A stretch of DNA of 64,000 bases, taken from NCBI GenBank assembly GCA_001247695.2, contig LGRX02025972.1, positions 62,001-126,000 on the forward strand, given 5' to 3'. Source of the DNA: Cymbomonas tetramitiformis (lineage: Eukaryota > Chlorophyta > Pyramimonadophyceae > Pyramimonadales > Pyramimonadaceae). Shown piece after piece: positions 8,782 to 21,600 of the stretch. A program made the translations under genes and the position numbers. The notes under the pieces were generated by a model. It was not told where the DNA came from, did no database searches, and saw only the letters and a list, made by a program, of their open reading frames with translations. Position 1 is the first letter of the stretch; every line of letters starts with the position of its first letter.

Positions 8782-11700
8782 ATGGGTGAACTGGATGACG
8801 CCGTCATCCTGCGCAAACTGCAAAGCCTGGATATTGGGCAAAGGGTCAAAGTGTCACGGTTTGGTGTGGACATCGGATGGATCCCAAGGAAGGCCGGCGG
8901 CCGCCTCACGAAGACGCAAAAGGACGCAAAGCTCCGTCAGCTTGGTCAGCTTGCTGACAGATTGACAACTCTCGGGTGCATGATCGATAAGAGGATGCGG
9001 ATAACAAGCTTCCGGGGACCGCCTGTGGGCCCCAGAGAGCTAGCAGGTGGGGGGGCGAGCCCGGTGGACGGCGCGCGAGGGAAACAGCGAGCCGGGGGGG
9101 AAGCCGTCACGTGCCAAACAACGCAGCTCCCAACCGCGTGGGATAACCGGCACGTGACCGACGCCCGCCTACTGGAGTTGGCGCAACGCGCTTACCGTGA
9201 CATGAAGCGCCCAAGCATTCGCTCCCTCTTCACCCCCGACGACTTGTGCACGCTGGGCATACCTGATCAGGTAGGGCGCGCCGGAAAGGAGCACAAGGGA
9301 AGGATTGACGTGCTCATAGGCCGCATGCAATCTCTGGGAGTTCAGTTTGATCAAAGGCACCGGGTCATTGCCATCTCCGCTGGCCACCAGATGGAGGCGG
9401 CCCCAGTGTTTGCGGAAACAGCGGATGATGATTCTCAGCAGGCGAGGATACCCAACAAGAGAATGCGGTATACCCTGGTGGGAGGAGCCGGCGCAGATGG
9501 GAATGATACGAACCACGACCTGGCGGACGCACGGGCCGTGGGATATATGGGAATGTGCCATTGCGAGGAAGGGGGGTCGTCAGATGCCCCCACCCCAGCC
9601 GAAAATGCATACTGGGAGGAGGTGTTGGATTTGCCGGACATCCCGGAAGAAGACATCGTGGAGGAGACGGACGAAGGTGGTGATGCGGAGGCGGACCTCC
9701 TCTCCATCCCGGACTTTCTTTACGATGTACGCCCTGCCGCACCTTGCACACTGGCGGAACACTCGCTGCCCTGCTCGGACAGGACGTGGAAACGCCTGTG
9801 CGTCTTTCTGATACATCATGTAGTGCGTATTGTAGTATGTACGTCATGCAGCATGCGCAGGGGCATGCAGCGCACGCAGAATATGCACAGAAACTAAGCC
9901 AGGAGGGGACGGCCACTCGCAGGAACTAGCTGCAAAGGCGGGCATGGAAATCGAGGTGGAAGAGGCGGCCGCCTTGCTGCTGGCTCATCACGCAGAGGTG
10001 ACGGTGTACGCGCCGGTGCCGGCGAAAGAGGTGACGGTGGACCCTCCGGAGGCAGGGAAAGCGGTGACGGTAGACGCGCCGGAGCCAGCGAAAGTGGAGA
10101 CATTGGACGCGCCAGAGTCGGCCGAACTCAGTCCCAAAAAGATGGATCCGCTTCTAACGCATGGGCTGGCGAGCCCCCACGGAGTGACGCTGCAGGAAGC
10201 TGTGTGGTATTTGCTGGACATGAAACGGCGGCAGCAGTGGACAGACGCGCACTTCAACACGTTCATGAAAATCTTGAAGATGCTGCTGGGTGGAGCAAAC
10301 ACCAATTTACCGGGGTCGCTCTGGCACATGCTACGCCTGATTGGTGCCGAGACCGTGTGGGACTACGCAGTGCATGTGTGTCCGAAGTATCACAGAACGT
10401 TTCCAGCAGAGACCAAGAAACCAGCGCAGGAGAAATGCGGGGTTCCCATCGCGTGGGATGCGGCGGGAGTGCCGGTCGGGTGGTGCGAGGAGGAGAGATA
10501 CAGTGTGACACGTACGGCGCGGGGTGAGGTGTACCGCCCGCAGGAGTACTATTTCTACTTCCCGGTGAAACGGCTAGTCAGACGCTGGATGCGCAATGCG
10601 AAGTTTGCAAAGATGCGTGCTGATACGCAGGCGAGAGCGCCTACAAACGCATGCGTCATGACCAGCCCGCACGTGGCGCGGATCAACGAGCACAGCACGG
10701 TTGGGGGCCGGCTGCTGCAGGAAACAGAAAGCACGGATCCCATGAAACCTGGAATGGTTCGGGCTGGAATGGCTGTGGAATACGGTGAGGATGACGCACG
10801 GGCGAAGAAGCACGACAAACAGTGAGTCCAGCCGACACCCAGCACTCCTACTACAACCAAGCCCCCCCCCTCCCCTTGATGTATGTTGAATGAAATGGCT
10901 GACCTGAACAGCGCTATGGTGCAAACGATGCGTTGCACGTGAGGGTGGGGACACACCACCGGGCGTAATGGTGGGAATGTGGCGCGCACGGTGCAGGGGA
11001 TGGTCCACGAGGTTCGGAGCGATGCGGAGCGCGGACCTGCACCCTCGGGTACACGCCGCCACAATCTGCAACTCGAACCGTTGCGATGTGCCTTGTTACT
11101 AGAATAAGGCTAACCAGTGTAACGCATGCAGGTGGTCCCCTGCTGCTGGTCTGCTTCTGCAGTGTAGGCGTATGCAAGGTGCACTGCGTCCCGCCTTGCG
11201 TGCCGTAGGTTGTACACCTGCTAGCGTGTCTGGCTGTGAAGGCTTCCCGGTGATTGAGGAAGGGAGGACTGACGGTGCATCCATGCGGGTGTTCGCAGGA
11301 TCGGGTTAGGATGGAATTTACCGGGCTCGTAATTGTGGTTCCGGGCCCTAGGCAGCACTGGAAGAACAATGACGTGATCCAAGAGCGCCTCGTGAAGGAG
11401 CTCAAGGAGTTACGCGACGGGCACGCTGACGACAAAGGCACGCCGTTCCGAGTATACGATGGTTACTTTGGCAAGTGGCATGATAAGTTCAGTGTGTTTC
11501 TGGTGCTGTGCTACTGTGACACCGTTGCGCGGAACGATCTGGGAAGGTTCGCTCCGGTGGCTGCCAGACGCAACGATTACCTGAGCCTGTGGGAGGGCAC
11601 CCCCGGACCAACTGGTGGGATGTATTGCCTAGGCTATGCCAAGCCTATCGCACAAAGCTATTTACCGGACGGGGAGACGGTTCATGCCTGGGACCCGTCG

Positions 11701-13293
11701 GTGCTATTAACCCAGGAGGATCACGAGGAACTAGTCAAGCTAACCCAGGAGGGCGCTGATCCCATGCGGACCGGGCGCTACGGTAAGGGTCCCCTGGAGG
11801 CCCTGGAATATTTCACCGCCATGTCGGCATACGTGCTGCCTTTCATGCACTGTATGACCTTCGGTGTCGTGAAGAGTACTGTGAAGATGTTCCGCCACAA
11901 GGTGCCCAACTGCGATGACACGTGCTACTTCAACGCCGCGCAGCTACAGCAGCTACAGAAGAACGGCAAAGGGCTGTGTGCCCCGCACGACATGCACCGT
12001 GAGTACCAGGACGTGGTGCAATATGCAGGTAGGTGTGCTGGCAGGCATGATTGCAGGAAAGCTGTTCTTCCCATGCATGCGAGATCTACGTGAATTGTGT
12101 GCATAGGCCCGCCCGTTGTATGGGTTGACCATTGATTGAATGAACGGTGCATGCATGCTGATGTCGCCCGAAACGCTTGGTTTGTTTGCAGGGAACTACA
12201 CTATGGAGGACTGGCTCAACTTCATTTTGATATTCAGCCCGCTGGTATTCATGGACGTCCTGTGGAGTCTCAACCGAGAGTTGGACAGGGCTTGGTGGAA
12301 GCTGAGGGAGGCTGTGATATATTTCATCCGGCAGGTGTGCGCCGGCACAATCGAAGACCGCGCAGAGGCTCGCGCACAAGCGGAGCTGCGTATGAGGGAG
12401 TTCGCAGTCATTATTGAGAACGAGTGCCCTATGAACATGCTGACGCTGAATCTACGCCTAGCCGTGGTACACTTGTGCAAGCAAGAGGAGAAGGTAGGCG
12501 TTGTCAGCTCCAACATCGAGCTATGGGTGGAGCGCCTGTTGGGGGAGGCGAAGGGGGTGGTGCCGGAGCCGGTGGGGGGAAGGCCATCGATTCATGCATC
12601 GGTAACGCCTACTTGCTGAAAGACCGTGTAGATGACATGGCCCACTTGTACCCCGGGATCCGGTTCCTTCCAGACTATGTCGCGCACTCGGTGAAAGAGG
12701 ACGGCCCGGGTTTCCGCGATGACCCGGGGCTCGCGTGTCACTTCATGGATGTCGGTCATCACATCATCCGCGGTGGCGTGGCTATATCCGCGCTAAGCGC
12801 CGATGCGGAAGGAAGGTTGCTGCCGGGCCTGGCGGCTTCCTTGCGTGCCATGCACGGTGAGCGATACGAGCTAGAACGGGACGCCTTGGACGTCCTATGT
12901 TTTCCACGAATGCGGCACGGCGACGAGGACTTCACGTCCACGATGTACACCAGGGCAGTAACCAGAATCTCCTACAACGTAGCCTTAGCATCCTCTGAAG
13001 CCGATGCATTTGAATACGGCCGCGTGGAAGCTTACTATCTGATCTGGGACCCGGCCACACATTGCGCTGTGTGCCGTCTAGCCATGGTGACGGCATACCC
13101 GACTATCAAAAACGCGCGCATGAACAGCCGTGCCGTCTTTGTCTTGAACGAGGATGCCAAACATACCCTGCTGATGCCGGCGTCACGCCTTGAGACCAAG
13201 TGTATCTGCCACCGTCCTCCGGGATTTAAAATCCCCCTCCACGTCATCTACCTTTGGCCAGGAATGAAATCTGCACGATGCTCAAGACCTTAG
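8782..13293 (+). CDS. tnp2-like (EnSpm/CACTA) transposase, spliced, probably defective
   Basis: Proposed exons: 8782-9726, 9923-10821, 11310-12028, 12192 to about 12555, then another frame to 13293. Splice sites fit phases 0, 2 and 1: GAT|GTACGC to CGCAG|GAA; ACA|GTGAGT to TTAG|GAT; CAG|GTAGGT to TTGCAG|GG. Exon 2 has the CACTA pre-core signature: a helical stretch ending NLPGSLWHMLRL, a CPK..H segment, then FYFPVKRLVRRWMRNAKFAK. Exon 3 opens with GLVIVVPGPRQ (family form IIPGP). Exon 4 ends ECPMNMLTLNLRLAVVHL and ERLLGEAKG, like the E-containing end of tnp2. Two problems suggest decay. I cannot find the usual LCxDG catalytic aspartate block before VPGP, and the second-Asp position (usually D.MH) reads HCMTFGVVK. 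A frame change in G-runs near 12541-12578 separates the C-terminal part. The first exon has two related segments of about 45 residues, perhaps a duplicated DNA-binding motif. Confidence 0.65.
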
Positions 13294-13435
13294 CAACGGC
13301 AAGCTAGAAACCAGCAGCATGCGTCCTTCCTTCCTCTCTCCTTATTGCTTCTAGTGTGACCTTACTTGCAAAGCCCAGGACGGGGCTGGGACTTGCAAAG
13401 CCACATACTTACCTACCTAGCATATCTGGTAACAG

Positions 13436-13871
13436 TTATGTAACATTCCATGCCTGATTGCCACGTGCACTAATCTTGCACACGTGTCCGTATCACAGTG
13501 CATCCTGCCTGCCACGTGTCCACCCGTGGTCATACCGTGGTAAATTTACCGGTCATATGTGGTAATTTTACCATTGGGGGTCAATTTACCGGTCATATGT
13601 GGTAATTTTACCATTGGGGGCCAATTTACCGGTCATAGGGGGGTACCATGGTAAATTATATAAAGCAATGGTAAACAATAATATATAATTACCGCGCTAT
13701 AAGTAAATGTGGTAAAATCGTGGTAACAAAAACGCCCACTGACCAATAGGAAATTACCCACGGGATTTATATCGCCACTATTAGTATAATGGTGGTAAAA
13801 CACCAATTTACCACATTTTACCACCAGTTTACCACATTTTACCACCAGTTTACCGCGTTTATTTCTCAGTG
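13436..13871 (+). repeat. CACTA subterminal repeat array and right terminus
   Basis: Many copies of GGTAAA/TTTACC in both orientations (TGTGGTAATTTTACC, CCAGTTTACCACATTTTACC) fill this stretch, including a 52-bp direct repeat around 13546-13635. The array stops at CAGTG (13867-13871), exactly where coding sequence of the gypsy gag resumes. CACTA transposases bind such subterminal motifs. The short interval 13294-13435 before the array shows nothing. Confidence 0.75.
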
Positions 13872-14626
13872 TGAAGTCGTTGAACCTTGAGAAGGTCATC
13901 GTGCCGCTAGCGAAGCTGGTCGTGCCGCTGAAGAGTGAAATGACCACCTTGGGCTCGTTCCTACGCCGAGTGCGCCAAACTCAAGGACGCATGGCGACAC
14001 CGCGCAAGGTGCGCGAGTTTTGGGATGGACTACATCTAGCCCATCGCGTGGTGACCATGTTGGCGACACACGAGCTTACCACTCCGGTTCCGGAATCCGA
14101 CCTTCTGGACGTCTTCCTCTCGGGCTTATCCGCGGAGGTACGAAAGGAGGCGTTCGAGATTGCAGAGCGGAAGGGGACCCCCTTGATCCTCCTCGACCGC
14201 GCCCTTCCAGCCAGTCGACGCCTAGCGCTTGAATACGCCATTGAGGCGGAGTTGCATTTGAGCAACGCGACGAGTAGGAGAGCACCAGTGCAGCTACTGG
14301 CAGCAGTGGAGGTCTCGGAGGAGCTTCTAGCTCTAGCCGAAGATCGTCCCGCGGGTGCAACTCCTACTGGGCAACGTTTGGGCTCCCCGGAGTACACTGG
14401 CTGCAGGTTGTGCCAAAGCAAAGAGCACTATGCTCGAGAGTGCCCACAGGCTGCTCTTCGTAAGAAGGAGTGGGCCAAAGCACTTCTGGCTGAAACCTTG
14501 GACATGATCACGCACGAAGTGGAAACGGATGAATACTGCGACGTGCTCAACGCGGTGTTGCCAAAGGAACTAATGGATTTTGCCGCGGAGGACTCCCTCG
14601 AGCTCGGAGTACCCTCCAAGTCCTAA
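13872..14626 (+). pseudogene. gag: Gag of the gypsy element, N-terminally cut by the CACTA insertion
   Basis: The frame enters directly from the CACTA terminus; the only apparent start (GTG) is made of the transposon's own last bases, so it is not a real start. About 250 residues remain: a capsid-like helical part (around EFWDGLHLAHRVVTML and SDLLDVFLSGLSAEVRKE) and a zinc knuckle CRLCQSKEHYAREC (C-x2-C-x4-H-x4-C, from 14402), followed by an acidic tail. Gag would form the particle and bind RNA. The stop TAA overlaps the next start as TAATG at 14624-14628. The upstream part of gag should lie left of the CACTA element, outside the window. Confidence 0.85.
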
Positions 14627-15672
14627 TGAGCTCGGGCTGTGGGATCCCACATCCCCGCGATGAGCCCCCCTCCTACCTCTCGGAGCAACAGTTGCGGGAA
14701 AAGTGGAGAAGAGCCCGTCGACGTCAAAGGCGAAGCGCTCCTTGCACAGGATACCTAGACTCCGATGAGCTCAACATGCTACCCTCGCGGGCGATGACCA
14801 GCCCTTCTCCCGCGCCGGAGCGTCAAGTGGTCGAAGCTCGTCTTCACAAGGAAGCCAAGTCTCCAGTGTGTACGAGCGAGGACCTCTCAGACGACTCCCA
14901 GCACGTTGGGAAACGGCACCGACGTACCCTAAAGGTGACCGAGAGCTACCGCGTGCACTTGGAGCCAACGGGCCAACCATTGCAAGGTTGGCAATTTCGA
15001 GCCGTCCGAGGGCAAGGGACGAGCGCTCTACGCTCCAAGGTGGGCACACGGGGCTTGAGGTCCTCCATCAAGGCTCTGGAAACGGACCTTGCACCGCCCC
15101 GTACACCTCCGCGGAGCACGAGCCCACCGCTTTGGAGAGCCGGGCATCGACGCAGCCGAGGACCCACGCGGTCACCAACGCACAGCGCGGTTACCACCAA
15201 CAAGCGAGAAGCTCGAGCTCGATCACCCTTACCCGCAGCCCTTAGCAAACTTAAAAGGCTGCAAGAATACCGACGACGACGTCAAGACATCCAGCTTGGG
15301 CGTCGACCTCGTACGCCCTCACCTAACGACAACACGACTGTCGAGGCAACCTCAACCACACGGAGTGACCGCCCCCGACCATGGTTGTCACCGACCCATG
15401 CAGCTCGAGCTGAAGGAGCTCCAAGGAGGAGGTGGCTCAGTGGGCTGGAGAAGGTTCGCCAACGGGAGAAGCTTAAGCGGGATTACGCCAGTGGCCTCCC
15501 ATATTTGGAGCGGGACTCTCCTATAGACGAAGAGCTACTGCACATCTTAGCCAAGGAACAAGCGCAAGAGGAAGTAGAAGACGGACTCCTCCAGTACGCA
15601 AGTGACTTGGCGACGAATGATGGCGCGAGCGGCGAAGGACAAGGTCATCCAAGTGGCCTTGTACCCACCTGA
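14626..15672 (+). CDS. Arg/Ser/Pro-rich ORF2 of the gypsy element
   Basis: A 348-residue ORF that starts at the ATG overlapping the gag stop (TAATG) and overlaps the pol frame by up to 95 nt. Composition is strongly basic, with RRRQRRS- and RRRRQD-like runs and SP/TP pairs, and I see no catalytic motif. Position between gag and pol suggests a nucleocapsid-like or linker product. It may be made by reinitiation at TAATG or by a -1 shift from gag. A +1 shift would then enter pol. I know of no family for it. Confidence 0.6.
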   Translation: MSSGCGIPHPRDEPPSYLSEQQLREKWRRARRRQRRSAPCTGYLDSDELNMLPSRAMTSPSPAPERQVVEARLHKEAKSPVCTSEDLSDDSQHVGKRHRRTLKVTESYRVHLEPTGQPLQGWQFRAVRGQGTSALRSKVGTRGLRSSIKALETDLAPPRTPPRSTSPPLWRAGHRRSRGPTRSPTHSAVTTNKREARARSPLPAALSKLKRLQEYRRRRQDIQLGRRPRTPSPNDNTTVEATSTTRSDRPRPWLSPTHAARAEGAPRRRWLSGLEKVRQREKLKRDYASGLPYLERDSPIDEELLHILAKEQAQEEVEDGLLQYASDLATNDGASGEGQGHPSGLVPT

Positions 15673-18600
15673 TTACCCACCCAGGGATCTGGTGCAGACA
15701 GCCACCGCTCAAGGGCTCTTGGCCGATGCAGGCACCTACGAGTTACCATGGGACTCTGACATGGACGACCCTCTTGATCTAGGCGACCCTCATGCCAAGG
15801 ACGACCCCATCGAGTGCCAGCTCAACAGCATCACCGACAGTGGGGACATGAGCCCTGGTTGGAGTGATCTCTTGGCGGCTGTATCAACATCGCGAGCACC
15901 ACCTCGACAGATCAACAATTCCAAGGCCCCCACCTTGTTGTTGTTATGGGCGTACGTGAACGGTCGTCGTGTAAAGGTGCTGGTGGACACTGGGTGCTCC
16001 ACCAACATTATCTCGGATAAGACTGTACGCAGCATTCCCTCCTTGACGCCTCGACCTCACGAAAACCCCATGCGAGTGCGAGTAGCCGACGGCGCGTCGT
16101 ACGATGTCAACACGTGCGTCCGCCCTCGACTGCAAGCGGAGACCACCAAGGGGTTGTACGTCAAGCAATTGGAGCTCAGAGTGATGCCCATTGATCTTTG
16201 CGTGGATATCATCCTTGGAGGACCTTGGCTAGCCTCCCACTCCCCAGTCACCTTGGATTACTCCCGATGGGGTTCCATCCGGTTTGGTTCTGGAAGCAAG
16301 AGAGTGGTCATTACAGGCTGCTCGCCGGGAACGCCAGACCCCTCAAGACCCAAGGATAAGGCCATGGCGCTGGTACAAGGAGTCTTGCTGGACCCCAAAA
16401 GGGTACGCAAGGACCTTCGAGCCCTCCAATCTAAGGATGAGTGTGCCTTCGTGGTGTACCTGGCGCCCGACGGCACCTTCGGGGCGGTCGCCTGTAACGA
16501 AGATGCCGACGCCGAGACCAACACCAAGCCCAAGGACGCTTCGTCCGAGCATCGCGTCACGTCTAGCTCTGAGCAGCAAGACGCCCAAGTCGCGAGCGCC
16601 ATGGACTCCTCCCAAGTGGATCTGGGTGAAACGGACGCGCCTGCGCTGATGTCCGCGTCAGACACCGACTCCGAAGCCGAGGACGCTCTACTCCTCCGGG
16701 AATCTGTGCGGCCCAGCCCAGGCACCAGTGACGAGGACCACTTGGATAAGGTTTACGCAACAGTGGAGTCCACCCGCCCACAAAACTTTGACGTGGTCGC
16801 TCTGGAGGGTGCTGTTGGTCCCCCTGCGGACCACGCGCCATCCAACAACCTACATCTCGGGTTCTTCCAGAGCAAGCGGGAAGCTTTGGGAGCATTCGCT
16901 CTATTACCTGAGCACGTACGTGCCCAGGCAATCGACGACCATGCGCAAGGGAAACCACCCACCTGGCATGCCGAAGCCGCAGCCGCGCTGGAGCAGGGAA
17001 GGCGCTTACTCCGCGAACGTCGGCCGCGGCGCAAGCGTGTGCGCTGGAGCGACGAGAAGCCCCATACGAAAGGTTTATCTCAAGAGCAGGCCGCTCCAGT
17101 GGCTGAGGAATCACCGTCACCGCCGCCCAAGCCCCACGCCATGAAAGAGGAGGAGCCGGACGAGATTGACGAGACAGTGTCCCCAGAGATATGGCAACAG
17201 CTGCGCGACCTTGAGGAGGAGTTCAAGGACGTCATATGTACGGAGCTGCCTGACTCCGTCCAAAGCCGCGACTACAAGAACAACATTCGCTTGCGATCCG
17301 ACTGGAGTGGACAGCCGCTACATCGGCGTAACTACAAGTTGTCGCAAGAGGAGCTTCGGCAACTTCGTGCACAACTTGACGAGCTGTTGGCCAAGGGGTA
17401 CATCCGTCCATCGGCGTCTCCCTGGGGTTGTCCGGTACTTATGGTGCCGAAGCCGAGCAACCCTAAGGAGTTGCGCTTGGTTATCGACTACAGGTCGATA
17501 AATGAGATCACGGTCAAGGACAAGTACCCTCTTCCTGACGTACAAACCCTCCTCGATGACCTACAAGGAGCAACCGTCTTCTCCACTGCAGACGCCTTGT
17601 GGGGATTCTGGCAAGTTCCCATGGAACAGGAGGACATCGAGAAGACAGCCATGACCACCCACTTTGGAGCTTATGAGTGGCTGGTCATGCCTATGGGACT
17701 GAGCAACTCACCGAGCACGTGGCAAAGAATGATGACGCAGTACCTCGGACACCTACCCTTCTGCAGAGTGTTCGTGGACGACATCATGATTTTCAGTGAC
17801 ACACCTGAGCAGCATGTCGGCCATGTACGTGCCGTACTAGCCGCCTGTCGCCAACACAAAGTATACCTCAAGCGAAGCAAGTTGAAGTTGTGCATGCGAG
17901 CAGTACGCTTCCTTGGCCATGTGTGCAGTAAGGAAGGTTGTCGTCCCCAACGCGACAAAGTGGCCTCGGTTCGCGACTGGCCAGAGCTCGAGACTGCCAC
18001 CCACGTGCGCCAATTCCTTGGAATGTGTGGCTTTTACCGGCGGTACATCCAGTCCTTCGCCCACATTGCCCACCCTCTTACTCGCCTCACGAAGATGGGA
18101 GTGCCGTGGACTTGGGGCAAGGAGGAGAAAGAAGCCTTCCAACGATTGAAATCAGCATTGATTTCGGCGCCAATCCTTGCCCTACCGGACCAGCGCTCAG
18201 CAGCCGATGGGTCTCGCCCATTTTGCGTGCAGACCGACGCCAGTGCGGTCGCGCTAGGAGGCGTGCTGATGCAAGACCTGGGGCGAGGTCTTCAACCGCT
18301 GGCTTTCGAGAGCAGGCAATTCTCCTCGGCCGAGCAAAACTACCACGCTGGGGAGCGGGAGCTGTGCGCCATCCACCACTGCACCACGGTGACGTGGAGG
18401 CATTACCTTATATTCACCGACTTCAAACTCATGGGTGACCACAAACCCTTGCAGTGGCTCTTCGCACCGGCTCGGGAGCTGAGTCGACGCCAGGCACGCT
18501 GGTATGAGGACTTGGTGGAAGTGGGCGTGCACCAAATGGAGCACGTACCTGGCCGATGCCTAGTGGTTCCGGACGCCCAATCCAGACGACCAGACTACAA

Positions 18601-21600
18601 GCAGTCATCCGCCAGGGAGGGGCTCAAGGAGAAGGGCGTGGTCGACCGGGATACAGACGAGCCTCGTCAGAGTGTGCCAAGGGAGCCAGCTGAGAGCTCG
18701 ACCCCCGCCGATCCCACCTCAGTATTCGGTGCAATCGACGAGGATGACACCGACGATGAGCCGTCCGAGGAGCCCGCTAAAGTCAAGATCCGTGAAGACC
18801 CCATCTCGGTGCTCGACACCACGTTTGATTACTCCGACTCTGAAGACGAGTCTGTACCTCCGGTCAGCCCTCCGTTGGTCGTCGGGGAGCTCACTCATCT
18901 GAATGGGCTCACCTGGGTGGAAACCCCCGACCTGTGGGAAGACGCAGCCGAGACGTTGCACACCGCGGAGCGCGCCTTGCATGAAGCCACCCTTGCTGGT
19001 GTCACTACTCGCTCTCGCTCGCAACCGGAGCAAGCCCCCTCTCCAACCCCCTCAACTCCTCCTAGTCCTTCCCCTCCCAGCAAACAAAGTTCCCCTCCCG
19101 CGTCAAGCTCCCACTACGATAACGTGGTAGACCGGCAGGACTGGAACCTGGTAAAGGAGAAGTTCGAAGAGATCTCAGCGCAGTACGGCCCGTTCGACGT
19201 GGACGCGTGTTGTGACTCCATGGGCGTCAACCGCCAAGTGGACACCTATTGGACGGAGTGCCTCAAGCAGCAATGGCGGGGAAAGCACGTCTGGTGCAAC
19301 CCCCCCTACACCAAGGATAGCAACCTCATTGAGAGGATCCTACGCCACTTCATGGCCGAGTGGCGCGCCGACCCAGAGAACACGTCGGCGATGTTCCTAC
19401 TGCCGGACTATGACGCGTCCTGGCGCACCCTTATCCAGCCCAAGTACGGCCTGCACGTGGTCAAGGTGTTCGACCTCAAGGATGCCAAGGGTCACCCTAC
19501 ATGCTTGTTTGAGTCACCAGATGGAGGCCGACCAGCGCTGCGGTGGCCCGTGCTGCTGGTGTGGGCGCCAGCGGCCAGCCGGACTCGGCCTCGAACGACG
19601 AATGCCCGTGCGCCTGCAGCTCAAGGTGCAAGCGAGCCTATGGTTACGACGGGGCCAGCAGCCAAGGCGCGCGCAGCCAAAGGACCACTGAAGGCATGCC
19701 AGTTCGTAAAAGCACTACGCGCGGAGTACGAGCGTAGCCCTTACCTCACGATGTTAAAGGAAGAGCTTTTAGCCGCCCCGCACCAGCGCACGGACACCTT
19801 CCGCATGGTTGACGACATGATCTGGCGCATCGCGGAGGGACGCTACCAGCTGGTGTTGTCGTCCGACTCTCCCCTTCGAGAGATAGTCATGCGTGAAGCG
19901 CACGAGTCTCCCGCGGCGGGGCACACCGGGCGAGATAAGACTCTTGCTCGGATTGTGCGGCGGTTCTGGTGGCCCCGCATGAACAAGGACGTCACCGACT
20001 GGGCCCGCTCGTGCTTGATATGCCAGCAGACCCGCCCGAGGAACAGCTATCCGGATGGGCAGCTGAACCCCCTCCAAGTCCCGGTCAGGCTGTGGCAGGT
20101 GGTCAGCATTGACTTCGTTACTGGACTACCACGCACGGAGCGGGGCTACGACGCCTTCGCCACGTTCACGGACAAGTTGTCCAAGATGGTGCACGTGGTC
20201 CCCATGCTGTACTCCGACAGCTCGGCTGAGCAAGTGGCGCGAATGTACTTCGACCATGTTTGGCGACTGCACGGTGCTCCTATGAAGATCATTTGTGACA
20301 GGGACTCTCGCTTCCGTGACGCCTTTCACATGGAATTGCATCGCCTTATGGGGGTGCAGGTGGCCTCCACTACGCCGTACCATCCACAAGGAGACGGCCA
20401 AGCGGAGCACACAAACCATACGGTGGAGCGCATGTTGCGCGCCTACGTTGACGCAAACCAGACAGACTGGGATTTATGGTGCACCCCGGTGGAGTACGCC
20501 ATTAACGACTCCAGGTCCGCAGTTACTGGATTCACACCCTTCGAGCTTTGCTATGGGCATGCCCCGGCGTCGCAGCTCGACTTCTTCGTAGAAGCTGCAT
20601 TGGCCTCTCGTAGGGGCCGTGCCAAGGGGGGGAGAGGGGACGTCGTGAAGAAAGGCACGGCCCACGAGACCGCCCGGCAGTTTGTTCAGCAGCTGCAGAC
20701 TGCTCGCGATAGGTTGCTGGTAGCTCAGCAGCAGCAAGTGGCCCAGTATGACGCTCGTCATCGTGCTCGCCGGTACGCAATAGGTGACATGGTGTGGGTG
20801 GACGCCACGCATCTCACCCAGCCCGGGGATAGGGGCCTACACAAGAAGTTGCTGAAGAAGCGCCTGGGCCCGATGGAGGTACTGGAGGCCTTCCACAGCG
20901 ATCGGCAGATGGAGCTCGCCCCCGAGGACCGAGGGGCCCCCGCGGCTTACCGTCTGAAGCTACCACCACAGTGGAAGGTGCACGACGTCTTCACCGTGGA
21001 TAGACTCACCCCAGTGGAGTCGGGCCATGGCAAGTTCGCGGACAGGAGTGCGGAGATTCCGCCTCCCCCTGTGGACGTAAGCGGTCGTAAGGAGATGGCG
21101 GTGGAGTGCATTGAGAGGTCACGCACGAGGAGACGTGGCGGGCGGACATGGACGGAGTACATGGTCAAATGGGTAGGTATGCCACGCTCCGAGAATGAAT
21201 GGAAAACTCGCGAGGACCTCGAGTTCGATGGAGTTGGCCGAAAAGGGATACCTAACCGCGCTCTACAGGAGTTCGAAAAGGTCGAGGCCAAGAGGCAAGA
21301 ACGTGAAAAGAGCAGAGTCACCCGCAAACGCGAGGAGTCAGCAGGGGCGATATGGATGACGGACCCTGAGGAGTTACAGGCGGACGGAATGGCGTGGATC
21401 CCGGAAGAACGAGCCGACGACGAGGTGGGCACATTCGCGACGGTGTCACCCACTAGTTTCATGCCATCCCAAGGACCTGGTCGAGGAGCAGCACGCCTAC
21501 AGCCGTCTCGACGCCCAATACGGATCTTGGTGTTGTTTTGTGGCACGGGCTCTGTCGAACGACAGTTCAGCAAGCAGTTTCCTGGGTGTGAGGTAGTCTC

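Larger units (their letters stand above)
1..13871 (+). mobile_element. EnSpm/CACTA-like DNA transposon, right part (left end outside window)
   Basis: The right boundary is CAGTG at 13867-13871, the inverse of a CACTG terminus. It is preceded by about 430 bp dense in GGTAAA/TTTACC motifs, as expected for subterminal transposase-binding repeats. Immediately to the right, a Ty3/gypsy gag frame begins mid-protein, so the transposon sits inside that gag. Inside are three same-strand genes: dioxygenase-OTU, an unknown repeat protein, and a tnp2-like transposase. No matching left terminus with GGTAAA repeats is visible in 1-1120, so the element probably starts upstream of the window. Whether the first 840 bases belong to it is uncertain. 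Confidence 0.7.

Noticed and set aside
12541..12600. A short intron joining the last two transposase frames
   Set aside because: No GT-AG pair of workable size fits both frames; a one-base length change in the G-runs explains the shift more simply.
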